This document shows, piece after piece, positions 34,744 through 44,336 of a stretch of 64,000 nt of DNA; position 1 is the stretch's first letter, and each line of letters starts with the position of its first letter. Origin of the DNA: Pascua guehoae. Its lineage: Eukaryota; Basidiomycota; Tremellomycetes; Trichosporonales; Trichosporonaceae. Under the pieces are notes generated by a model. The model saw only the letters and a list, made by a program, of their open reading frames with translations, made no database searches and had not been told where the DNA came from. The position numbers and the translations under genes were made by a program. Location: positions 450,413-514,412 of the forward strand of contig BCJX01000002.1 in NCBI GenBank assembly GCA_001600415.1, in the 5' to 3' direction.

Positions 34744-36755
34744 GGTTGTGAGTGGGAGGTGAGTGGGAGAATGAGAAAATGGAGGGGAAGAAAACGACGG
34801 GAGGGGAAGAAAAGGAGGGCACGGTAGGATGACCTCCACCAGCCGAATCCGGCTAAGATGAATGACGCACCGCATGGTCGCATCACCTCCAGAGCTCCAG
34901 TCGACTAACCCAGTCATGCATGTCTGACCAGATGCGCCAAAGACGACTACTGTAACGTTTAGTCGAATGCAAGGCGCGTAAAACTAATACTGTACTATTG
35001 TACAGTACACGACTGTACAACTACAGTACATGCTGCAGCTTGCTGGACCAGCGAGCAATGAGGGCATGGTAGATACGTGTAGCCACTCTCCACTCTGCAA
35101 GCTGTATTCAAAACCCTCGTGTTGGCATACACGCCTCCAGCGGCTAGGCCTCATCCATGTCCTTTCACTCACGCTCAATTCCAACAACTCCTCTTTGGGA
35201 AACGGCTCTTTACGGATTGCTGCTTCTGGTTTCCAAGCAATATCTGAACCCTTGTTCACCAGACCAGACCTGCCGTAAGCACCTAGGACACACCATAAGA
35301 ACGCCGCCACACAATGGTGATCTCCATCCTGTAGTGTGTGTTCGCACTTCATCTACATCGCCCAACCTGCTCCTACTCCAGCCGCACGTCGAGAGGGGTG
35401 TTACCATGTCTCTCAGCTACCTGGCAAGCAGAGTTCATAAGGAACCCCGAGATCAGTTGTCGTGTTGTCTGCGGTAACGCTCTCCCCAAATACGGGACGG
35501 CAAAAGGGCCGAATAGTCTCTGCGTTCTCTCGGTGTCGTCCCTTCGTTCTCTTGCTTCGACCCTTTGTTATCTTCCCTCTACCACTCTTTCTATCGCGCT
35601 CGTCGTATTCGGTCAATTGCTCGGTTCACCAGGTACGCCAACGACAGCGACGTGGGGTCGCCTCACGCTCACCGCCAGCGTAAACTCCACGCGCACTGTA
35701 CCCAAACATCCCAGCCTGGCGTGCCCCTGCGCGGGCACAGAGAGAAGACCCACACCATGGACGGCGGCGTTCGTTCGCTCGCTGCCTACACGTACAATGA
35801 CGCGTCGAGCTTGGCGCCCGCCGAGAGGCTGACGTAGTCGTGTTTGAAGATTGCTTGTGGAGACACAATGCGACTCGGCGCACACCAGTGGGTTGTGCCC
35901 CTCAACGTCCGCAATGCGTGTGCTGTCGGGCGCTGGAAACTCTCCAGTATGGCACGCTGGGTCCCCGCGGGGTCTCCCTGCAGGACAAAAACAGGACGCC
36001 AGTGCTTTGGGTCAGTTTGATGAGCGGCAAAGCGTCAGCGTTCGTGCAGGTCTAGGAGCGTCTTGACAGAGAGTCGCCAGGTGAATGCAGGTGGGCCGTG
36101 TGGTCGGTTTATCGTGCCGCGTGGTATGTGTAGCTTGGATTCCAGCATGCCAGGGACACCAACGCCACATGCGCCACTGGTCCTGCGCCGGCTTACGGAT
36201 GTGAGATGACCGCTACCGCAGCTTTGGGGATCGGGTACTCCGGTCCGGCGGTTTGGGTGTGGGCAATGGAGGGGCGGCCGGGACGGCGACGGGGCTGCGG
36301 AGAATGGAGAGTATGCGGAGACGACAGATCTGGGTACCATGCTGTACTCCTCGGGACACGTGCGCAGCAGCGAGAGATGCAGAGATGACCAACAGAGCAA
36401 AGATGGCAAGATGGCAGATGGGAAAAGGGAGAGTGCGCAGGTGGATGGGCATGGATTAGTGAGATTTGAATTCGCCGCCCACTGCCCTGCCGACTTTTAA
36501 TATTGCCACAAACTGAACTCTTTACAACTCGCACCCCACACCGCTCGGCTCAAAAAGACACCGCTCGCCGCCATTCCCCGCGCTCCACTCTTCTTCTAGC
36601 TCGCCGCCCTCGTCGTCTTGGCCGCACCGCACGTCCCGCACTCCGCACCCGCGTCGGCGTCTTAACCCAACGCATCCGTCCTTGTCTTATCTCTCGACAA
36701 CGCCGCGTTGTTATCGGGCAGTCCAGACGCACGCGCGCACGCCGTAGTGTCCCCA
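34744..36755. other. Intergenic 2 kb, no gene supported
   Basis: Divergent promoter region between F-box-like gene 2 (minus) and the Zn2Cys6 gene (plus). About 36480-36750 is C/T- and CG-rich and likely leader of the latter. Other frames overlap without features. Confidence 0.45.
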
Positions 36756-39357
36756 ATGAACCAAAGTAGCGCACACGATGGGTCGAGCACATCGGCCTCG
36801 CCGCCAGTGGCCATCACCACCGGACAGGCCTCTGGGCCCAAACCCCCAGCGTGAGTGTGACCACCACCTTTCCCTGCCGAGTGGAACACTTCTTGCTGCT
36901 CAGTGTCGAGCCCCTTGGGGCCGCCAAGTCGACATCTATGTTACCGCCGGGTCCCACCTGGGGTCCCACAGTGCGGTACACACCCATCTGCTCACTAGCC
37001 ACTCACACCCCAGCAAGATCAGCTGCCTCGCCTGCCGCGCCGCCAAGGTACGTGTGCCTCACCGACTGCCCTACCCGTGCTCATGCCCAGCGCAAATGCC
37101 TGACGCCCAACGCGCTCACGCGGTGCAAGCGCTGCGTCGACCAGAAGATCGAGTGCGAGTACCAGAAACACCGGCGGGGGCGGCGCAAAAAGGTCGTCGA
37201 GGACGGCGGGGCTGCCTCTGCTCCAACGGCGGCCCCGGGCCCGGCTGACCCGGGGAGCGTAGCGAGCAGCAGCGCCCTCAGTGGCCTTGGGAGTGGGGGA
37301 CGGCCCTATGCCCGCCACCGGAGCCGGAGCACGTCGCGCGGCCGTTCGCGCTCGCCCGACCACCACCGCCGCGGAGGCATGCTCGCGCACGACGTTAGCG
37401 ACCTACGCAGCCGCGACGACCGGTTCCGGCAGCCCGAGGCGCCGAGACCGAGGACGGATATTAGCTTTTCCCACGTCGTACCGTTTGAGGGCGACTCATC
37501 GCGTGAGTCCAAGTCGAAACGGGGGTGCCCCACCGTCTACCGTGAGAGTGCGCCGCTGACACCTCAGCGTATATTGACAAGGATCGCAAGCCCGTAGCGG
37601 CCGAGCCCTCACTCGCACTCCGTACCGACTGTCCCGACCCCGTGCTGAGTGGCTTCCTCAGCGAGTCGGACGCCTACGAGCTGTTTGACTTGTACGTGAA
37701 CCACATACCCGCTTCAAACTGCTGGCCACTGGCTGACGTCATAGCTACTTCCACCACCTCAACGTGACAGTCGCCATCCTCGACCCGGTCCTGCACACGG
37801 TCTCCTACTGCCGCGACAAGAGCCCTCTGCTCTTCAGCGCCGTCCTGGCCGTGACCGCACGTATCGCAAAGCCCAAGGCGTATGAGGCGTGCCTGGCCAT
37901 TGCCAACAAGCTTGTCGGCCAGGCGGTCGAGTACGGCCTGTGCAGCATCGAGGTTGTCCAAGCCTTGTTGCTGCTTATTCACTGGAAGAAGGCAGATGAT
38001 GGGACGGCGTGGCGCAAGGCGGGGTACGCGATCCGCATGGCGCAGGAGTTGCGGCTTCACCACCGCGCACCCCGGCCCCTCCCGGACGACGAGCGGCAGG
38101 CGAGGGAGCTGCTGAACCGCGAACGGTGCTGGCTTAGTACGTCTAATGCAGCGTGCAAGTACTGACTTGTCTCCCAGACCTCATCCTTGTCGACTACCAG
38201 TACGCACCCGAAAACCATACCAGCTACTAGCTAGAGTTTACTGACGCGCCCAGTCTCGCAATGCACCACGCGCTCCCGCGCATGATCAGCGAGGACGACG
38301 TCGACGACCCGATCACATGGATTGCCGAACACCCCAACCTCGCGTGTCCGGGTGAGGCGGTGATCCCGCCGTGGATCTCGTTTTCGCGCATGTGCCGCTT
38401 GTTTGCCGACATGCTCGCGAGTATGAATGGGAGCCACTCCAACCTCCGGTCGCTGCAGTGGCTCGAGATGGAGTTTAAGCGCTGGCACAAGCGCTGGATC
38501 GAGCGGAGTAGTGCGTATGCGGCCGCGCCACGCGCGAGGGAGAAGACTAACGCCGCAGATGAGCACGGGTTTATGCGGCACCAGATTGCCATGCTACGGA
38601 TGCAGCACGCGCTCCTGGGATTCCACATTACCGAGTACCGCCTTCTGTTTACCGCGCGCTACCGCTCCGACGACGAAGTGCTCGACACGTCTGAGCCGTC
38701 GCCGCTGAGCTATGCGTTTGGCGAGTGTGTCGACGCCGCACTTGGCCTCTTTGACATTTTCCAAAACGAAATGGTCAAGAACGGCTGGCTGCCCGTCACG
38801 TTTGGCATCACCTGGGTCGGCGTGGCCATTACATCCGTGTGGCTCATAAAGGTGAGCCAACCGCAACTCTCCCGTGCTGACTTTAGAACTTTGGCCCGAT
38901 GGACGCGACAGACCGCGGCCGCGTGGTGCGCACGCTCGCCGAGGCCGCCGACTCGATGGCGGACGCGTCCCAGACCTCGGATGACATGCCCGCCTACACC
39001 CACCGGCTGCTCAAGCACCTCCTCGGCTCGGTCATGTCGACGATGCAGCAGAGCCACGGCGCAAACCCAGGCAACAGCAGCAGTACCGCCGTGACGTCGC
39101 AGGCGCCTACTGTGGGTCCCCCAACACCGCCCCAATGGACGACCATGAGCGCCCAGCAACTGTCTAGTGCACAGCAGATTATCCAGGACCACCTGTGGCA
39201 TCCAAACATCTTTGACCCAATACAGCCCCAGATCCAGCCCCAGGCTCAGCAGCCATTGCACGTCGGCACGGGGGTAGGACTGGGGCCCGCGGCCCTGCCC
39301 GATACCGTGCTCAGTAGCGAGGTGCTCTTCCCTGCCGCCGACGATGATATTTGGTGA
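36756..39357 (+). CDS. Zn(II)2Cys6 fungal transcription factor 1
   Basis: Eight exons (36756-36850, 37014-37047, 37091-37502, 37568-37691, 37745-38136, 38178-38199, 38254-38851, 38887-39357) give 715 aa, all phases consistent. The binuclear cluster spans exons 2 and 3: C36-x2-C-x6-C-x8-C-x2-C-x6-C65 (CLACRAAKRKC ... CKRCVDQKIEC), followed by a basic region (KHRRGRRKK) and an RS-rich linker. The middle-homology domain includes YFHHLNVTVAILDPVLHT, VEYGLCSIEVVQALLLLIHW and AMHHALPRMISEDDVDD, typical of fungal regulators with this domain. The C-terminus is Gln/Pro-rich (IQPQIQPQAQQP) and may activate transcription. The stop used is TGA 39355-39357. It overlaps a perfect gtgagt donor, so the protein may instead continue via a ctgatgccag acceptor to KLIFPL and end at 39552. 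Target genes unknown. Confidence 0.85.
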
Positions 39358-39394
39358 GTACGAGTGGGGCGGGGCGAGGGAGGCGCGCGGCGCG

Positions 39395-39395
<1 letters not shown>

Positions 39396-39450
<55 letters not shown>
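39396..39450 (+). repeat. 55-nt poly-G tract
   Basis: An uninterrupted run of 55 G, 39 nt after the TF1 stop. The length may not be reliable in sequencing. It would sit inside a 177-nt final intron if the alternative 3' end is used. Confidence 0.9.
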
Positions 39451-39451
<1 letters not shown>

Positions 39452-40033
39452 GGGAAGCGGAGGAGGAGCGAGGGAGAGCGGCAGAGACGGGGGAGAGGCG
39501 GAGGCAGAGGGAGGGCAACACTGATGCCAGGAAATTGATCTTCCCCCTATGATGGAGCGAGGCGCGCGTTTGCATAGACTAGTTTGTTATTTGTTTGTCA
39601 TGTACGACGTTGCTTGTCTTGTCCTTTGTGCAGTGACGTGCTCGTCGCAGCAAAATGCGCAGTAGCACCAGTTATGCCTATGTGGCAACTTTCGACCTGT
39701 GAAGATCAACATCCACACTGCGCTCGGCCATCCCCGCCCTGCGCCCTTCGCATTACGTCGGCACGCCCTACCTAAGCACGGACGAGCACGACGGACTTGA
39801 TGAATTATAGTCAGCAAGCGTCGGAAGTTGTCCCCGCGCACCTCGGCCCACCGGCCCGCCCCGCGCTCCCATTGGGTGCCCGGCCCCGGATGTCCGGCAT
39901 TCGGCCCCGCCCGACTAGCCGAGCCCTCCTCGGCCATCCTCCCCTCCCCCACCCCACCACCCCACCAGCCCAAACTCGTCCACCACTGCATACCACACTT
40001 TCTGCGCTCTTTACCCCGGCCCCGCTCATCCCA
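39451..40033. other. Intergenic between TF1 and the YCII gene
   Basis: G/A-rich near 39451-39520, then mixed. From about 39930 to 40030 it is strongly C/T-rich, the probable YCII promoter and leader. Confidence 0.5.
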
Positions 40034-41243
40034 ATGTCGACTCTTAACCTCGCCCGCTCGCACTCCCGCTCTCTCAGCTCGCTCCGCTCGCTTCGTTTGC
40101 TCCACACGACCCCCCCCGCCGCCATGCCGCTGTTTGTCGCCTACTGCCCCGACTACCCCAACAACCTCGAGACGCGCAAGGCGAATCGTGCGCAGCACCT
40201 CGCGGCTGCTGGCGAGGACAAGAAGACGGGCGCGAGCGGTGAGTTTGGGTTTGGGCGCGGTGGGGCGGGGCCGGGCATTTGGTCCTGGCCGACGGAGTGA
40301 CACGGCAGGGAGGAGGGATGTTTGGGATGGGGGGATGTAAGATGGAAGGCGTTGGTGAATAGCTTGGGCGGGGAATACGAGCGGCATCGAGATACCAGAA
40401 TGCGGCGATCGCACTGTACAGTGTGTACAACAAGGGCGTGCGAATACGCCCACTGAGCGTGATGTACGCGTGTGCTCCTCAGGTCGGGTACACTGGGGAT
40501 CCAGTGCTCAGTGCCGCACTGCAGCTCACAGTGCTGGTGCTTTATGACCTGAACTGTCATCGCCGACTCTGCCAAGCTAAAGTCGAGATGGTTGCTGAGA
40601 GCTGTTGTTCGGGAAGGGCATAACGGCCGAGCAGAGATTGTGTGGTCGTCTCGGGCTGAGGCAGCTGGTTGGTTCTGGCTGCGAGGAATAGCAAAGGTGG
40701 GAGACTGTGACATGTGGGCTGTAGGGCAATCGGCTCGATGCGTACCCTTGGTGCGCATCCTGCCGTCGGTCAAGTGGAATCCAAACCCGTTGCGCGTTGC
40801 GAATACGTGCCGACTCGCGAGGGACGATCTCGAGGTCTCGAACTACTGCAGCTTTCGAGTCTATTCCACCCCGTCGCATATTCTAGCCCCTATGGCACCC
40901 CGCGCCAATCCCCAACTTTCCCAACCCCATGTTCACACCCCAACCCCAACCCCACGTCCCCNCCCTCCCAATTTGGCATCCCCAAACTAACCCCCCAGTC
41001 TTCGGCCGCGCCTTCCTCACCGACGCCGTGTCGACACACGAAGCGGGCAAGCCCAGCGCCGACCAGCTGACCGGCATGGACGGCTCGGTCATGATCCTCC
41101 GCTTCCCCACGATCGAGGATGCGTGGGCGCGCGTAAAGGCCGACCAGTACTGGATCGGCGGCGTGTGGGACAAGGACGCGGTGCGCGTCAGCGAGCTCAT
41201 TGCCAATGACGTCGATGAGACGCTCAAGGTTGTTGACAAGTAG
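40034..41243 (+). CDS. YCII-domain protein, possible mitochondrial/cytosolic dual start
   Basis: Exons 40034-40238 and 40999-41243, 149 aa. The core MPLFVAYCPDYPNNLETRK ... HLAAAGEDKKTGAS-VFGRAFLTDAVSTHEAG ... DGSVMILRFPTIEDAWARV is a full YCII (dimeric alpha/beta barrel) domain, normally about 95 aa. YCII proteins are small enzymes or regulators of mostly unknown activity. The first ATG adds an Arg/Ser/Leu-rich leader (NLARSHSRSLSSLRSLRLLHTTPPAA) like a mitochondrial presequence; the second ATG at 40124 would give the bare domain. The intron (40239-40998) is 760 nt, more than ten times the local norm, and contains an N at 40962. The junction (gtgagt donor, ccccccag acceptor) restores the conserved V-FGRA. 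A copy of the last 57 nt occurs at 44280-44336. Confidence 0.8.
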
Positions 41244-42189
41244 TGGGGCCATTGGGGGTATGAATCGGATTATATGGCAACATAGCCGCGAAGGCTGTCC
41301 AGTGGTGGACCCGCGGTTCCGAGGTGGTCAGCTTGGCCTCATGGACGACCATTGACAGTCAACGCAGCCGAGGATTATGACAAAACGGAGTATTGCCCAT
41401 GGGAGAAGCAGAAACCCAGCTGGGCCCAACCAACCCCCCCCCCCCCCCCCCCCCCCCCCCCAGCCCCCTCCCCCAACCTACTCACCAGTCTCTGCCGCCC
41501 CACTCCGGGGATTAAACACCCCTCTAGATGCGTGAGAGGTGTGGTTCACGCATCCTGCACACTCACTGCGCGCGTCTCACAAGCCCCACAACGAGTGAGT
41601 GGAGCAGGGTACTTCACCGGCACTCTCTACACGATCACTGGCGCAACGTGGAGCCGGCAATTGCAGCTCAGCATATCGGCTGGTACCGTCGCGTGTGCGG
41701 GCGGAACGTGTCCCTTGGCGACATTGTCAAGCAGCACGGCCTGCACGAGGGATGGGATGACGAGTGGCAGAGCTATACTGGCGACGAGGGCCGGTTGCTG
41801 GATTATCTCGAGGATAAGTCATGAGACGTGTGCCACTTTCAACCACCCATCGCATTGTACACTTGCACCCCGAGGAAATACTTCCCAACATCCATGACAG
41901 TTAAAGAGATGAAATGTTGCATGCATGGTCCAAAGATATAGAGCTATATACGACAAGGAGAATGAATGCATAGCTCAAGGTTTAATGTGCACACAACACC
42001 AGTACAACTCTTTGATTATGCCTTCATTGAACCCACATATGAGACTACCACGCTCAGCTGGGGCCATATGAAGATGCGCGCCCTTTACGACCAAACGATG
42101 GCACGGCAGGTGACCACATTGATGTTCGCTACGCGCGCGCTACCGTTGTACCCTGCATTTCCTGCATGTGCGTGCAGCCAACACCCAAG

Positions 42190-42229
42190 CTGAATGTGGC
42201 AGTCTCACGACTTTCGGGATACACCTGTA
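42190..42229 (-). mobile_element. Solo Tc1/mariner-type terminal repeat
   Basis: On the minus strand, next to TA (42228-42229), CAGGTGTATCCCGAAAG and then GTGAGACTGCCACATTCAGC match the left end of the element at 60364-60576; looser similarity continues for about 90 nt. No partner end was found nearby. Confidence 0.6.
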
Positions 42230-42710
42230 CCTGTCTATCTCTTCCTGTCCATTCCTTCCTCATTAACTTGGACAGTGTTCCCAAGCTGTTCCGCCAAGCT
42301 TGGGTCCCCAATGTGCGAGAAATTGACTTGTTTGGGAAGAGTTGCAGGGATGTTCAATGTGTTGTAGAAACTAGAGGACGGAGTAACATGAAGAACAGTG
42401 CTCCAGAGATCTACCCGTAAGAGTACCGGCGCGCCAGGCCGCGCATGTGGCACAGCCACAGGCACTGTCTCTATTACACCATCATGGCATTGAGGTACTG
42501 ACACTCAGATACTCAATTTCCATCCTTTAATCCAAACTTCCTTTCTCATTGACCACCACATGTTAGTAATTTTAATTCATCTGGTATGGCACAAGCCATC
42601 CCGACGGCGGCCTCTAGATTGTCCGCACCCCTAGTACTTAAATAGCCTCGCTCGTGCCCATATCTCTGTCACGCAACGTCGTCTACAACATTCCCGACCC
42701 CGTTCCCCCA

Positions 42711-42834
42711 CCTCCTCTTTCAATTCCACCCACCTTCTCTTTCAATTCCACCCACCTTCTCTTTCAATTCCACCCACCTTCTCTTTCAATTCCACCCACC
42801 TTCTCTTTCAATTCCAGCCACCTTCTCTTTCAAC
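42711..42834 (+). repeat. 22-bp tandem repeat, about 5.5 copies
   Basis: Unit ttctctttcaattccaccca + cc, nearly identical copies, ending 17 nt before the ATG at 42851. It forms a pure C/T-A leader or promoter array. Confidence 0.9.
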
Positions 42835-42850
42835 CCACTCCCACCACGTC

Positions 42851-43786
42851 ATGTCTGGCACTTCCAGCGAGCTTAGCAACCTGGCGCATGGCATGGCGAA
42901 TTTCTTGAGATCGCTCAACCTCGACTCTGGGATTCCAAACGGCACCTGTCGGTATGGCACCAAGCGTCGCTACGACGAAGCTTTTTCCGTTGGCGAACTG
43001 GAGGCCGAGTGTCGCGACGATGACTCGGGGTCGGACGAAGACAACGTCCCCGACACGGCGGGAGACATACCGACAACCGACCACGAAGCCATGCTCGTCC
43101 GGTACAATCAGGACCTCGCCAACTTCCTCCAGGCGTTGGCGCCATACATCCCTGACGCGACCATAAAAGCTGTAAGTGAAGGCGTTGTTGTTTCTAGCTG
43201 ACAATAGGCTTGGTCGCTGGAGCCATGGATCACCAAGATGTTCCTTAAGCACAGTAAATACACGTGTGAGCTCCCTCCTGAGTATACGAGTATCATAGCT
43301 GACCTGGAGGCTTCGCGGGGGTGAGCTGCCGTGGGTCAACCCCAAAAGGGTGTGCTCGCTGGCTACCATCGTGCTACGGGACGACGTTGTTGTGCGTGGC
43401 GCGCACATCCCGCACCTGGTCCTCGTGGTAGCAGCTCTGCTCCTCTGCGACGGCCCGCTCCCGACTGTGCTAGTCGACATGGTCAACGAGGCAGGGGTCC
43501 GCAATAGGTATGCGGGAGTGCCTGTGAGTCGCTGACAACAGGACCGAACCTCTCGAGGCAAGACACATTTCCGCCAAATTTGTCGACGCCACCAAAATGC
43601 AGTCGGCGGGGATTTACGGGTTGAACCCGTTCCCAGTACGTCTCCCGAACCCCATTCCAAGATATTGATTGACCCATAAGAGCATCTTCTACATCGGTAC
43701 CACCTTCTCGCAGGGCTTCGCAAACCGGCTCAGCGCCTATGACGTTAAAGCCAAGCCCCACAACAACAAGTTGGTGGCCGTGCAAG
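42851..43786 (+). CDS. GIY-YIG-like protein, probably decayed at the 3' end
   Basis: Exons 42851-43171, 43208-43263, 43310-43507, 43542-43635 and 43681-43786, then the frame cannot be joined cleanly. It starts MSGTSSELSNLAHGMANFL. An acidic linker (ECRDDDSGSDEDNVPD) is followed by a helical segment (NQDLANFLQALAPYIPD). Exons 4 and 5 join to give GIYGLNPFPSIFYIG, with nine residues between GIY (43609-43617) and YIG (43690-43698), then FANRLSAYDVKAKPHNNKL, which resembles the GIY-YIG nuclease core including the Arg after YIG. Further protein-like reading (MGNHYSGHKFALAWLSDPA; RDHLGLNINDADRTSNIFL) continues to about 44250 in shifted frames, so the gene is either mis-spliced in this model or a pseudogene. 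Exon 3's 5' junction uses a weak gtgtga donor. Confidence 0.45.
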
Positions 43787-43832
43787 GTTGGTTTTGTCTT
43801 TGAACGTAGCAGCCCCAAACTGACGCTCCCAG

Positions 43833-44270
43833 AATATCATGGGTAATCATTATTCTGGACACAAGTTCGCCCTGGCGTGGTTGTCTGATCCAGCCTTCGC
43901 TGTTCTGCCGACACACCCGCTGCCAGGGTCGCTCTGGTACGCGTTTGAGACCGTGACGATCATCATGACCCAGTCTACATGGGCGCGAGCCGCGAGGTAA
44001 GGGCGGCTGCCCTCAAAGGAGGCGTGACAGTAAGTGGCGCCCTGGTGCTGAATAACATCTGACACTGCTAGAGGGACCACCTCGGTCTCAACATCAACGA
44101 TGCAGACCGCACCTCCAACATCTTCCTTCGGGTGCCCATGGTGTCCGTCATTGGTGCTCGACAGATCGTAGAGACTCTCGCAGTCCTTGCCGATCGCCGG
44201 CAACCCCTCCCCATGCTGATCAGGCGCGGGAACCGCACGACGGCCAACAAATGTAGTTTGATGTCGTTTG
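43833..44270 (+). pseudogene. Shifted-frame continuation of the GIY-YIG-like gene
   Basis: After a ctcccag acceptor at 43832 the frame reads NIMGNHYSGHKFALAWLSD ... PLPGSLWYAFETV. About 44010-44075 gives YMGASREVRAAALKGGVT, and after an intron RDHLGLNINDADRTSNIFL and RQIVETLAVLADRRQPLP. Composition and length argue for former coding sequence, but at least one frame change is unexplained by consensus introns. Confidence 0.4.
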
Positions 44271-44279
44271 AGTGGCGTC

Positions 44280-44336
44280 GTCAGCGAGCTCATTGCCAGT
44301 GACGCGAATGAGACGATCAAGGTTGTGGCCAAGTAG
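44280..44336 (+). pseudogene. Duplicated 3' fragment of the YCII gene
   Basis: 57 nt match 41187-41243 with 7 differences and no gaps, including the TAG stop. They encode VSELIASDANETIKVVAK, against VSELIANDVDETLKVVDK in the intact gene. No upstream YCII sequence is present. Confidence 0.85.

Larger units (their letters stand above)
41244..42850. other. Intergenic with a possible gene fragment and a 28-C run
   Basis: A run of 28 C occupies 41434-41461. In one frame (about 41640-41824, plus) WRNVEPAIAAQHIGWYRRV, then NVSLGDIVKQHGLHEGWDD, to the TGA at 41822-41824 reads like the end of a real protein, and DYDKTEYCPWEKQKPSWAQ (about 41368-41424) lies in another frame upstream. No complete gene could be assembled and no family is recognised. 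Confidence 0.35.
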
